28,441 bases of DNA from Flavobacteriaceae bacterium (GTDB lineage: Bacteria; Bacteroidota; Bacteroidia; Flavobacteriales; Flavobacteriaceae), in the NCBI GenBank assembly GCA_029238555.1, contig JAQWFV010000105.1:1-28441 (forward strand). The letters run 5' to 3'. How positions within the stretch are numbered: the stretch's first letter is position 1; every line of letters starts with the position of its first letter. Shown in pieces: positions 8,301 through 16,105 of this stretch. The position numbers were made by a program, and so were the translations under genes. The notes below the pieces were generated by a model, which saw only the letters and a list, made by a program, of their open reading frames with translations, made no database searches and was not told the DNA's origin.

Positions 8301-9428
8301 ATGAATAAATTTTTAAAATACGGATTAATTGGAGCCTTGTGTTTAGGGGCACTTTGGGCAGCTGCTTTTTTTGTAAAATCTAACAGCAAGTCTTCTATTA
8401 CTTATGATACAACTACTGCTTTTATTTCAAGCATTGAAAAAAAGACCGTAGCAACTGGTAAGGTGGTACCTGAAGATGAGGTAGCAATTAAACCTCAAAT
8501 TTCTGGAATTATAGATGTCATTTATTTAGAAGAAGGTACCAAGGTAAAGGCAGGTGACCTTATTGCAAAAGTGAAAGTAGTTCCTAATGAGCAATCATTA
8601 AATTCTGCTCAAGGACGTGTTAAAAATTCTAGAATTTCTTTGGACAATACCACTATTGAGTTCAACAGAAACAAAGCACTTTTTGAAAAGGGTGTAATCT
8701 CTTCGCAAGATTTCAATACTCAGAAATTGAGAATGGACCAAGCGACGCTTGAATTAGAAAACGCGAAAGCAGATTACGAAATTATTAAATTGGGATCTGC
8801 TGGGGGTTCAGCTACAGCGAACACAAATGTTAGGGCTACTGTTTCGGGAACTATTTTAGAGATTCCTGTTAAAGAGGGAGACCAGGTAATTCAACCAGGT
8901 GGTTTTAACGATGGTACAACCATTGCAACCATTGCTGATTTGAGCATTATGATTTTTGAAGGTAAAGTAGACGAAGGAGAAGTGGGTAAACTGGCGGTTG
9001 GAATGCCATTAGAAATTAGTTTGGGAGCTATTGAAGACAAAACTTTCGAAGCCAGACTTAAATTTATTGCACCAAAAGGAGTAGAAGAAGCAGGAACGGT
9101 ACAATTTAAAATTGAAGGAGATGTAAAAGTAGAAGAAGACTTTTTAATCAGAGCTGGTTACAGTGCAAATGCCTCATTGATTTTAGAGCGTAAGGAAAAT
9201 ATTTTAGTGATTGCGGAGGCTTTATTGCAGTTCGACAGGGATACAGACAAACCTTTTGTTGAGGTTTCTGTTGGAGAACAAGAGTTCGAAAGAAGGGACG
9301 TAGAAATTGGTATTTCAGATGGGATTAATGTAGAGTTGCTTTCAGGTGTTACCGAAGAAGACAATATTAAGATTTGGAATAAAACGGAGCCTATTAAAAA
9401 AGGCAATGATGAAGAAGAGGAAGCATAA
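8301..9428 (+). CDS. HlyD/MacA-family periplasmic adaptor subunit, second copy
   Basis: 375 residues with an N-terminal membrane helix (about 7-25), lipoyl halves IKPQISGIIDVIYLEEGTKVKAGDLIAKV (about 63-91) and TVSGTILEIPVKEGDQV, a helical hairpin between them, then a beta-barrel domain (EGKVDEGEVGKLAVGMPLEISLG). It aligns end to end with the adaptor at 3847-4959, including the FNDGTTIATIAD/FNEGTTIAAIAD segment after the second lipoyl half. The C-terminus is acidic (GNDEEEEA), unlike the first copy. It lies between the second permease pair and the TolC gene, the standard order for a tripartite pump, and would bridge permeases in the inner membrane to TolC. Confidence 0.9.
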   Translation: MNKFLKYGLIGALCLGALWAAAFFVKSNSKSSITYDTTTAFISSIEKKTVATGKVVPEDEVAIKPQISGIIDVIYLEEGTKVKAGDLIAKVKVVPNEQSLNSAQGRVKNSRISLDNTTIEFNRNKALFEKGVISSQDFNTQKLRMDQATLELENAKADYEIIKLGSAGGSATANTNVRATVSGTILEIPVKEGDQVIQPGGFNDGTTIATIADLSIMIFEGKVDEGEVGKLAVGMPLEISLGAIEDKTFEARLKFIAPKGVEEAGTVQFKIEGDVKVEEDFLIRAGYSANASLILERKENILVIAEALLQFDRDTDKPFVEVSVGEQEFERRDVEIGISDGINVELLSGVTEEDNIKIWNKTEPIKKGNDEEEEA

Positions 9429-9467
9429 TTATCAATAGAGGGAATACCTTCTTTTAAAATATATCTT

Positions 9468-10808
9468 ATGAAATTAAAATTAGCATTAATAGCCTTGGGA
9501 CTTGTGTCTGCTATGGGGACAGCTCAAAAAAGGGCTTGGACACTGGAGGAATGTGTGTTGTACGCTGAGGAAAATAACTTGAGTATTGCCCAGTTTGAGT
9601 TGGATTACGAAAGTGCCTTAATTGCCAATTCTGACGCAATTGGCGCCTTATTACCGAGCTTTAACACCTCAATTAACAGTTCTGGAAATACTGGTTTGGC
9701 CCTAGACCCAACGACCAATACCTTAGTGACAAGTACTATTTTTTCTGCTTCAGGGAATATAGGTTCTGGGGTCACTTTATTTGATGGTTTAAGAAACATA
9801 CACAGAATCAATAGAGCCAAATTATCTAGTTTGGCGAGTGAGTTCAGATTGGAGAATTTAAAAGACGACATTCGTCTTGCGGTTGCCAATTCTTATTTAC
9901 AAGTGTTGTCTGGAAAAGAATCTACTAAAGTAGCCCAAGCACAGCTGGAGGTTTCTATGAAAGATTTAGAGCGTACAAAAGCACTGAGTGCTTCTGGGGT
10001 TGTTCCGCAGGGAGATGTTCTGGAAATAGAGGCTACAGTGGCTGCTCAAGAGCAGCAGTTGGTCATTGCACAAAACAATGTTATTATTGCTAGAATCGCT
10101 TTGGCGCAATTATTACAAATAACAGATTATGTGAATTTTGACATAGCAGAAGAAGAATTTTTACTTCCCAACAGCAGTGTTTTGGATCAAACGCCTAAGG
10201 ATATTTTTGAAAAAGCGTTGACCTTTAGAAATGATATTAAGCTCTCCAGGACCAATGTGGAAATTGCCAATAAAGACTTGCAAATATCAAAAGGAGCTAG
10301 GTACCCTACTTTAAATGGTTTTTTTAACTACAATACCAGATATTCAGATCAGAACATTAATCCGTTTACAGGAGATTTAGTGGCATTTAAAGATCAGTTG
10401 TGGATTAATGACGGAATCTCCTACGGTGTTTCTGTTAATATCCCGGTATTTAATGGTTTCTCTGTAAGAAACAACATTAAGAGATCTAAGATAAATCTAA
10501 TGAAATCTGAATTACAATTTGCTCAGGATAAATTGACCTTAGAGTCTAATATCAATCAGGCTTATGCAGATGTGAATGGTACACTAAAGTCTTTCGAGGC
10601 GGCTCAAAAAACCTTAGAGGCTAGAAAATTGGCTTTTCAGTATACCAAAGAGCGTTTTGATGTGGGACTCTTAGATGCCTTTAATTTTTCTCAAGCCCAA
10701 TCCAGGGTAGACAACGCTCAAGCGAGCCTTATTTCAGCTAAATACAATTATATTTTTAGGCTAAAGGTCTTAGAATTTTATTTTGGAATACCTTTGGCGA
10801 TAAATTAA
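9468..10808 (+). CDS. TolC-family outer membrane efflux protein
   Basis: 446 residues with a signal peptide (MKLKLALIALGLVSAMGTAQ) and the OEP architecture: two homologous halves rich in long amphipathic alpha-helices (WTLEECVLYAEENNLSIAQ at the start; SSGVVPQGDV-like and FDVGLLDAFNFSQAQSRVDNAQ helix pairs) with beta-strand segments such as GVSVNIPVFNGFSVRNNIKRSK. TolC trimers form the outer-membrane channel and periplasmic tunnel that docks onto HlyD/MacA adaptors. It is the only outer-membrane component in the locus, so both adaptors probably share it. The gap to the upstream adaptor is 39 bp. Substrate unknown. Confidence 0.92.
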   Translation: MKLKLALIALGLVSAMGTAQKRAWTLEECVLYAEENNLSIAQFELDYESALIANSDAIGALLPSFNTSINSSGNTGLALDPTTNTLVTSTIFSASGNIGSGVTLFDGLRNIHRINRAKLSSLASEFRLENLKDDIRLAVANSYLQVLSGKESTKVAQAQLEVSMKDLERTKALSASGVVPQGDVLEIEATVAAQEQQLVIAQNNVIIARIALAQLLQITDYVNFDIAEEEFLLPNSSVLDQTPKDIFEKALTFRNDIKLSRTNVEIANKDLQISKGARYPTLNGFFNYNTRYSDQNINPFTGDLVAFKDQLWINDGISYGVSVNIPVFNGFSVRNNIKRSKINLMKSELQFAQDKLTLESNINQAYADVNGTLKSFEAAQKTLEARKLAFQYTKERFDVGLLDAFNFSQAQSRVDNAQASLISAKYNYIFRLKVLEFYFGIPLAIN

Positions 10809-10818
10809 AAGCTAGGGA

Positions 10819-11493
10819 ATGATCCTAAATATTGAAACAGCAACCACCAATTGCTCTGTGTCTATAGCACATGAGGGGTTGGTGATTGCTTTTAAAGAGA
10901 TTGCGGAATTAAATTACTCTCATGCGGAGCAATTACATGTATTTATTCAAGAAGTACTTCTAGAGGCAGCTGTGAGTCTTTCCGATTTAAAGGCCATAGC
11001 GGTGAGTAAAGGCCCAGGATCTTACACGGGACTTCGTATAGGTGTTTCTGCAGCAAAGGGGCTTTGTTATGCTTTAAATATCCCTTTAATAGCCATACCT
11101 ACCCTAAAAAGTTTATCGCTTCAGTGCCAGCTTAAAGCTGGAGAAGTTGTTCTTCCCATGTTAGATGCTAGAAGAATGGAAGTTTATATAAGTGCATACG
11201 ATCATAAGGGGAAGGAATTGCACCCTACCGAGGCAAAAATTTTAGAGGAAAATTCCCTTTCTGAATGGATGGCTTCTTATAGCAAAGTATATTTCATTGG
11301 AAGTGGTGCACAAAAAGCTTTTGAAGTGCACCATCAGTCCAATATTTCTGTATTAGATACACTTCCTTCTGCTAAAGAAATGGCTGGTCTTTCTTATCAA
11401 AAATATGTTGCTAAGGACTTTGAAGACATGGCTTATTTTGAACCCTACTATCTCAAAGATTTTATGGGGCCTATTCCAAAGAAAAAGCAGTAA
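10819..11493 (+). CDS. tsaB: tRNA threonylcarbamoyladenosine biosynthesis protein TsaB
   Basis: 224 residues matching TsaB (YeaZ), the non-catalytic ASKHA-fold partner of TsaD in forming t6A37 on tRNAs that read ANN codons. Visible landmarks are MILNIETATTNCSVSIAHEG at the N-terminus, the SHAEQLH segment, and the diagnostic AVSKGPGSYTGLRIGVSAAKGLCYAL at about residues 55-80. Length is normal for the family. It begins 10 bp after the TolC stop and so is probably co-transcribed with the efflux genes although it acts in the cytoplasm in translation. Its stop lies 9 bp from the convergent mscS stop with no hairpin terminator between them. Confidence 0.95.
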   Translation: MILNIETATTNCSVSIAHEGLVIAFKEIAELNYSHAEQLHVFIQEVLLEAAVSLSDLKAIAVSKGPGSYTGLRIGVSAAKGLCYALNIPLIAIPTLKSLSLQCQLKAGEVVLPMLDARRMEVYISAYDHKGKELHPTEAKILEENSLSEWMASYSKVYFIGSGAQKAFEVHHQSNISVLDTLPSAKEMAGLSYQKYVAKDFEDMAYFEPYYLKDFMGPIPKKKQ

Positions 11494-11502
11494 TCAGGTC
11501 AA

Positions 11503-12348
11503 TTATTTATTTCCGGCGGTGTGAATGACCCTTTGAGGGAATGGAATTTCAATTCCAGCAGCGTCAAATTCAATTTTTAAAGTTTCCATTACATGGAAAT
11601 GTGCGTCCCAAAAGTCTTCATTTTTGGCCCAAAATCGCAAACTTAATTCTACGGCGCTGTCTGCTAAATTACCCACATAAACAACAGGTTCAGGATCTTT
11701 CAATATCCCCTCGTGTAAAGCACAAATACGAAGTAAAATATCTTTAGCGTCTTTGATATTTGAATCGTATGAAATACCTACCGTAATCTTATCTCTTCTG
11801 ATCTCTTCAATATTATAATTTATAATGGTGTGGTTGGAGAGATTTCCATTTGGGATAATGGCTGCCTGATTGCCAAAGGTGTTTATTTTGGTGGTGAATA
11901 TAGAAATATCTTTTACCGTACCAGATACCCCTTGGGCTTCAATCCAGTCACCTACTTTAAAGGGCTTAAAGATTAAAATGAGAACGCCCCCAGCAAAATT
12001 AGCCAAGGAACCCTGAAGTGCAAGCCCTATGGCCAAACCTGCGGCTCCAACAACTGCTACCAATGAAGAAGATTTCACCCCTAATTGTGTAATAACTAAA
12101 ACAAATAAAATACCTTTTAAGGAGATGTTTATAAAGCTTTGTAAAAAACTTTCTAAGGTTAAATCGTAATCTTTTCTCTCAAAAAATCGGTGCACCATTC
12201 TATTGATGAAACGCACAGCCCAAAGACCAATAAAAAATATAAGCCCAGCCTTAATTAAATTGGGCAACATGTCCAAAGCCATAGCATAGGCCTCTTCCAA
12301 TAACTTTACATATTGTTTTACTTCTACGTATTCTTCAATCTGATTCAT
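11503..12348 (-). CDS. Small-conductance mechanosensitive channel, MscS family
   Basis: 281 residues. Three membrane helices at about 29-50, 70-92 and 95-125; the third is the Gly/Ala-rich pore helix (VGAAGLAIGLALQGSLANFAGGVLILIFKPF) that is the hallmark of MscS. The cytoplasmic beta domain follows (FKVGDWIEAQGVSGTVKDISIFTTKINTFGNQAAIIPNGNLSNHTIINY), then the alpha-beta domain ending VIHTAGNK. The channel opens under membrane tension to release solutes in osmotic downshift. It is 11 bp downstream of nfu, on the same strand, so probably co-transcribed from the promoter before nfu. Confidence 0.94.
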   Translation of the reverse strand: MNQIEEYVEVKQYVKLLEEAYAMALDMLPNLIKAGLIFFIGLWAVRFINRMVHRFFERKDYDLTLESFLQSFINISLKGILFVLVITQLGVKSSSLVAVVGAAGLAIGLALQGSLANFAGGVLILIFKPFKVGDWIEAQGVSGTVKDISIFTTKINTFGNQAAIIPNGNLSNHTIINYNIEEIRRDKITVGISYDSNIKDAKDILLRICALHEGILKDPEPVVYVGNLADSAVELSLRFWAKNEDFWDAHFHVMETLKIEFDAAGIEIPFPQRVIHTAGNK

Positions 12349-12359
12349 AGGGTTATTTT

Positions 12360-13265
12360 TTATCCATTAATGGCAATTACCTGTGCAATTTTGTCTCCCA
12401 TCATATTCTTGAGCATATTTTCAATGCCATTTTTTAAGGTGAAAGTACTGGAAGGACAACCAGAACAAGCTCCTTGTAAAATCACATTTACTGTTTTACT
12501 TTCCTCGTCATAGGAATCGAACATGATGTTCCCACCATCACTGGCTACTGCAGGTTTTACATATTCCTCTAAAATATCTACAATTTGTTTACTAGTGTCG
12601 TCTAGGTTTTCTGTGTGTAATAGGGTGGTAGGTGCCTTTTCTTTTTCCTTTTGAACAGTATTTGCACCAACAGTCTCTTGACCTGTCATTAAAAAGTTTC
12701 TTATTTTCTCCCTGAGTTCATGGTTAATTTCTTCCCATTCTGCTACATCGTATTTGGTCACAGAAATATAGTTTTGATCCATAAAAACTTCCTTCACAAA
12801 AGGCATGAGAAACAATTCTTTGGCCAATGGCGCATCCTTGGCCTCATCTATGTTTTTGAATTCGAATAAAGCAGGAACAATAAGTTTATTAGCTACATAC
12901 TTCATCACAGAAGGATTTGGGGTGCTTTCTGCATAAATAGTCACTGCCTGAGGCACTTTGTTTGGATCCAGGGTAACTACTGGAGCGCCTGTATTTAAGT
13001 ATTCCACCAATTGCTGTGCAAGACTGTCCTTTATATCTTCCCAACCAACTATATCGTATTTTTCAATACCGATAAAATTACTAGAGACATAGACCGTTTT
13101 CACAAAGGGCAAATGAAATAACTGTTGGGCTAATGGAGATTCTTTTGCTTGGTCTATATTTTGAAACTCATAATTTTTATCTGGAGAGATAAAATGATTG
13201 GTTTCAAACTTCATAATGTTTGGATTATTAGTAGGAATAATCGTGATGTGATACTCTTTAGACAT
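12360..13265 (-). CDS. Nfu-type iron-sulfur scaffold protein with two N-terminal Nfu domains
   Basis: 301 residues from the MSKEYHITIIPTNNPNIMKF start. The frame is open 9 codons further (to 13292), but that would begin upstream of the predicted TAnnTTTG promoter box at 13282-13289, so 13265 is preferred. Two homologous Nfu_N domains lie in tandem (about 5-90 and 107-192; compare PFVKTVYVSSNFIGIEKYD with PFVKEVFMDQNYISVTKYD). A charged linker then leads to a C-terminal NifU/Nfu domain (about 224-301) with the cluster-binding CxxC in GACSGCPSS (Cys267, Cys270). Nfu proteins accept and deliver Fe-S clusters to apoproteins in the cytoplasm. Most single-copy Nfu proteins have one Nfu_N domain; the doubling seems typical of this phylum. 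Confidence 0.93.
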   Translation of the reverse strand: MSKEYHITIIPTNNPNIMKFETNHFISPDKNYEFQNIDQAKESPLAQQLFHLPFVKTVYVSSNFIGIEKYDIVGWEDIKDSLAQQLVEYLNTGAPVVTLDPNKVPQAVTIYAESTPNPSVMKYVANKLIVPALFEFKNIDEAKDAPLAKELFLMPFVKEVFMDQNYISVTKYDVAEWEEINHELREKIRNFLMTGQETVGANTVQKEKEKAPTTLLHTENLDDTSKQIVDILEEYVKPAVASDGGNIMFDSYDEESKTVNVILQGACSGCPSSTFTLKNGIENMLKNMMGDKIAQVIAING

Positions 13266-13281
13266 GGCAAATAATTTTTCA

Positions 13282-13289
13282 CAAAAGTA
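13282..13289 (-). promoter_or_regulatory. -7 promoter element for nfu-mscS
   Basis: TACTTTTG on the minus strand matches the Bacteroidetes -7 consensus TAnnTTTG exactly. It lies 16 bases upstream of the chosen nfu start. No good TTG at the -33 position. Confidence 0.45.
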
Positions 13290-13345
13290 CAAAGGAAATC
13301 TAGGAATAGTTAAAAAAAAATGACCTCATTTATTGGGGAACCCCT

Positions 13346-13353
13346 TATATTTG
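13346..13353 (+). promoter_or_regulatory. -7 promoter element for the carbonic anhydrase-fabD unit
   Basis: TATATTTG matches TAnnTTTG exactly, 18 bases before the ATG at 13372. An inverted repeat GGGGAACCCC (13335-13344) lies directly upstream, a GC-rich patch in AT-rich DNA that could be an operator. A correctly spaced -33 TTG was not found. Confidence 0.45.
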
Positions 13354-13371
13354 ATCTCTAATACGATTCAA

Positions 13372-13899
13372 ATGGCCCTTGTAAAGACTTTAAATGGACA
13401 CACACCAAGTTTTGGTAAAGATTGTTTTTTGGCAGAAAATGCTACTGTAATTGGTCAAGTTAGCATGGGAGATTCTTGCAGTGTATGGTATGGTGCGGTA
13501 CTCAGAGGAGACGTTCACTTTATTCGTATGGGCAATCGTGTAAACATACAAGATGGTGCAGTCATTCATTGCACTTACCAAAAAAGCCCCACCCAAATAG
13601 GAAACAATGTTTCCATAGGCCATAATGCTATTGCCCATGGATGTACCATTGAAGACAACGTTCTAATAGGAATGGGAAGTATAGTTATGGATGATTGTGT
13701 GATTGGAACTGGGAGTATTATTGCCGCTGGAGCCGTACTTACCAAAGGGACTATAGTACCTCCAGGGTCTATATATGCAGGCACACCAGCAAAATTCATA
13801 AAGAAAGTGCCCTCTGAATTGGCCAGTGGTGAAATTGAAAGAATAGCAAACAATTATATTACATACGCCCAATGGTATAAACCATGGGATAAAATTTAA
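13372..13899 (+). CDS. Gamma carbonic anhydrase-like left-handed beta-helix protein
   Basis: 175 residues from MALVKTLNGHTPSFG. The frame extends 13 codons upstream, but that covers the predicted -7 promoter element, and family members begin at this MAL. The protein is built from hexapeptide repeats (NATVIGQVSMGDSCSVWYGAVLRGDVHFIRMGNRVNIQDGAVIH). The three zinc ligands of gamma-class carbonic anhydrases are present: His66 (VIHCT), His84 (IGHNA) and His89 (AHGCT). A C-terminal helix packs along the helix. Many bacterial relatives (YrdA/PaaY type) bind metal but show weak or no CO2 hydration, so the activity is uncertain. The next gene, fabD, starts 4 bases after its stop. Confidence 0.9.
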   Translation: MALVKTLNGHTPSFGKDCFLAENATVIGQVSMGDSCSVWYGAVLRGDVHFIRMGNRVNIQDGAVIHCTYQKSPTQIGNNVSIGHNAIAHGCTIEDNVLIGMGSIVMDDCVIGTGSIIAAGAVLTKGTIVPPGSIYAGTPAKFIKKVPSELASGEIERIANNYITYAQWYKPWDKI

Positions 13900-13903
13900 C
13901 AAT

Positions 13904-14785
13904 ATGAAAGCATATGTATTTCCGGGCCAAGGGGCTCAATTTTCTGGAATGGGAAAAGATTTGTACGATCAATTTCCCAGCGTAAAAGAAATGATGGAAA
14001 CTGCCAACGGCATTTTGGGTTTTGAAATTACTACCACCATGTTTGAAGGTAGTGCAGAAGACTTAAAGCAAACACAAATCACGCAACCGGCTATTTTCAT
14101 TCACTCTGTGGCTATGGCAAAAGCCTTAGGAACTGATTTTAAGCCACAGATGGTTGCAGGTCATTCGTTGGGAGAATTTTCTGCTTTAGTAGCTAATGGA
14201 GTGTTGAATTTTGAAGATGGATTGCGTTTGGTGCATCAGCGAGCGTTAGCGATGCAAGATGCCTGTGATAAAACCGCTGGGACCATGGCTGCCGTACTTG
14301 GATTAGAAGATCATTTGGTGGAGGAAATCTGTGAAAAAACCCCAGGTGTTGTTGTAGCAGCAAATTATAATTGTCCCGGACAATTGGTTATCTCAGGTGC
14401 TGTAGAAGCGGTAGAAAAAGCCTGTGAATCTCTCAAAGAGGCTGGTGCCAAAAGGGCTTTGTTGCTTCCAGTGGGAGGCGCTTTTCATTCCCCACTCATG
14501 GAGCCTGCCAGAACAGCCTTAGCAGCTGCTATTGAGGCAACTACTTTTAACGCACCTCTTTGTCCTATTTATCAAAATGTTACTGCTGCAGCGGTAACAG
14601 ATCCAGCGGAAATAAAGGCTCATTTAATCTCTCAGCTGACTGCTCCAGTAAAATGGACACAAAGTGTTCAATCCATGGTGGCTGACGGTGCCACTGAGTT
14701 TATTGAATTAGGTCCTGGAAAAGTGCTGCAAGGTTTGGTCAAGAAAATTGCTTCAGAAGTATCTACCTCTGCACCAGTTTTTTAA
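13904..14785 (+). CDS. fabD: Malonyl-CoA:acyl-carrier-protein transacylase
   Basis: 293 residues. FabD moves malonyl groups from CoA to ACP to supply chain-extension units in type II fatty-acid synthesis. Visible landmarks: FPGQGAQFSGMG at 6-17, the nucleophile elbow GHSLG with Ser88 (86-90), Arg113 (HQRALAMQ) which binds the malonyl carboxylate, catalytic His195 in GGAFHSPLM, and QNVTA plus the C-terminal ELGPGKVLQGLVKKI. Length is close to the usual figure of about 310. It is co-transcribed with the carbonic anhydrase-like gene; a CO2/bicarbonate enzyme next to a malonyl-consuming enzyme is suggestive but no direct link is known to me. It converges on the Nramp-like gene with 2 bases between the stop codons. 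Confidence 0.96.
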   Translation: MKAYVFPGQGAQFSGMGKDLYDQFPSVKEMMETANGILGFEITTTMFEGSAEDLKQTQITQPAIFIHSVAMAKALGTDFKPQMVAGHSLGEFSALVANGVLNFEDGLRLVHQRALAMQDACDKTAGTMAAVLGLEDHLVEEICEKTPGVVVAANYNCPGQLVISGAVEAVEKACESLKEAGAKRALLLPVGGAFHSPLMEPARTALAAAIEATTFNAPLCPIYQNVTAAAVTDPAEIKAHLISQLTAPVKWTQSVQSMVADGATEFIELGPGKVLQGLVKKIASEVSTSAPVF

Positions 14786-14787
14786 TG

Positions 14788-16041
14788 CTATAAAAGCACC
14801 ACATAACAATAATACAAGGCAAATAGGCTCAAAAATACCATTCCTACATAGCTCAAAAGGATTAACCATTTAGGTGCCATAGCATCTTTAGGCATGTTTT
14901 TTTGAGTCACCACCTTGTGGTTGAGAAGTCCCACAGCTGGCGCAAATACAAAAGATACAAAAGTAGCCAGTGCGACCAGAGAACCCATTTGACCTCCGGC
15001 CAGCCAAATGACCATAAAGTTAATGATGGCTAAAAGGATAATGAAGTGTTCATAACGCCATTTGGTGGTTTTGTTGTTTCCCAGCACTTTTATAGTGTCT
15101 AAGCCTACCCTCGCTATGGCATCATGGGCGGTCATGCAGGTACTAAACATGGTGGCAAAAGCGGCCAAGGCAATAAAGAAATAGGACCAATCTCCAATGT
15201 GGATGGTAAACATCTGAATGAGTTGTTCCGCAAAAACACTTGCGTTTGCACTCATTTCAATACCAGAGCCATACAGGGTAAACCAACCGATCACTAAAAA
15301 GAAAATCGCTAATACGGCTGTAAGTAAATACCCCAAATTAAATTCTGCCAAGGTGTCTTTTAGACTATTGTCTGTGGAGGTGTTTTTGTCTTTTTGATTT
15401 TTTTTGTCTTTTTCTAGGCGCCAAAGACTCACCCAACTAGAAGCCTCTACTGCGGTTGGCATCCAGCCCATGAGACCAATCATAAAAAGCAGGCCAACCT
15501 CACTCCATATGGGTTGACTTGTAAATTGGGGCGCGTTTTCAATAGGTCCTTTTAATAATACTGTTGCCGTGGTGATGATTAAAGCTACGGTTAACAATGC
15601 TAAAAGGATTTTGACTACACCTTCAAGGGCTTTATAGCGCCCTATAATTAACACCCCACTAATACCTATAAATAAGAATAAGGCTACCGTAGTGTCTGTA
15701 AAGTGTGCCCAAGAAAAAAGTTGTTTTAACAGTCCTGCCGTGACAATATACAATGCCGCCAAAAGTGTGAGGGCACTTACTATGGTAATGAGTGTATAGG
15801 CCCAAAGGTATTTTTTACCCAAATCTGTATAGCCCTCCAGGAGTGATTTTTTGAAAGTGTGGGTGTAGCGTATTCCAAATTCAAAGAAGGGATATTTCAA
15901 TACATTGGCTAAGAGGATGGGAAAAATCATGATCCATCCGTATTGTGCCCCTGCTTTGGTAGATAATACCAGATGAGAGGTCCCAATGGACATGCTTGCG
16001 AATAATAATCCAGGCCCTAGTTGTGAAAGAATTTTCCGCAT
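14788..16041 (-). CDS. Nramp-like membrane transporter with altered metal-site motifs
   Basis: 417 residues with about 11 hydrophobic segments in the Nramp/SLC11 pattern. The first helix aligns without gaps to canonical Nramp (GPGLLFASMSI....LSTKAGAQYG against GPAVIASIAYM....TNIEGGARYG), but the metal-binding DPGN is replaced by GTSH at residues 20-23. In the sixth helix MPH is replaced by MPT (194-196, in GWMPTAVEASSW). A Lys/Asp-rich cytoplasmic loop lies at about 209-232. The classical Mn/Fe ligands are therefore absent, and the substrate should not be assumed to be Mn or Fe. The gene stands alone between fabD (convergent) and porP (upstream, same strand, 64 bp). An imperfect inverted repeat covers its start. 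Confidence 0.82.
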   Translation of the reverse strand: MRKILSQLGPGLLFASMSIGTSHLVLSTKAGAQYGWIMIFPILLANVLKYPFFEFGIRYTHTFKKSLLEGYTDLGKKYLWAYTLITIVSALTLLAALYIVTAGLLKQLFSWAHFTDTTVALFLFIGISGVLIIGRYKALEGVVKILLALLTVALIITTATVLLKGPIENAPQFTSQPIWSEVGLLFMIGLMGWMPTAVEASSWVSLWRLEKDKKNQKDKNTSTDNSLKDTLAEFNLGYLLTAVLAIFFLVIGWFTLYGSGIEMSANASVFAEQLIQMFTIHIGDWSYFFIALAAFATMFSTCMTAHDAIARVGLDTIKVLGNNKTTKWRYEHFIILLAIINFMVIWLAGGQMGSLVALATFVSFVFAPAVGLLNHKVVTQKNMPKDAMAPKWLILLSYVGMVFLSLFALYYCYVVLL

Positions 16042-16082
16042 AGATTCAATGAAATTTGTAGGTCATTTCTACATTCAATCTA
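16041..16082 (-). promoter_or_regulatory. Imperfect inverted repeat at the start of the Nramp-like gene
   Basis: TAGATTCAATGAAAT (16041-16055) faces ATTTCTACATTCAATCTA (16065-16082). The arms match except for one C/G difference and a 3-base bulge. The element spans the 5' leader up to the initiation codon, a position suited to a repressor site or an mRNA hairpin that hides the start. Function is inferred. Confidence 0.4.
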
Positions 16083-16105
16083 AATGTAATACAATTTAAG
16101 AGGTA

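Noticed and set aside
11494..11502. Bidirectional terminator between the convergent tsaB and mscS genes
   Set aside because: Only nine bases separate the stop codons and no hairpin with a T-run was found around them; a long-loop GGTCA/TGACC pairing is too weak.
13266..13292. Upstream start of the Nfu protein at 13292 (nine added residues)
   Set aside because: The added segment covers the predicted -7 element, and the shorter start begins at the conserved MSKEY-I-I-P family N-terminus.
13390..13902. Several open frames of 79-92 codons on the minus strand opposite the carbonic anhydrase-like gene
   Set aside because: They lie entirely antisense to a well-supported hexapeptide-repeat protein, have no recognisable motifs, no promoter box and low-complexity composition that mirrors the repeats.
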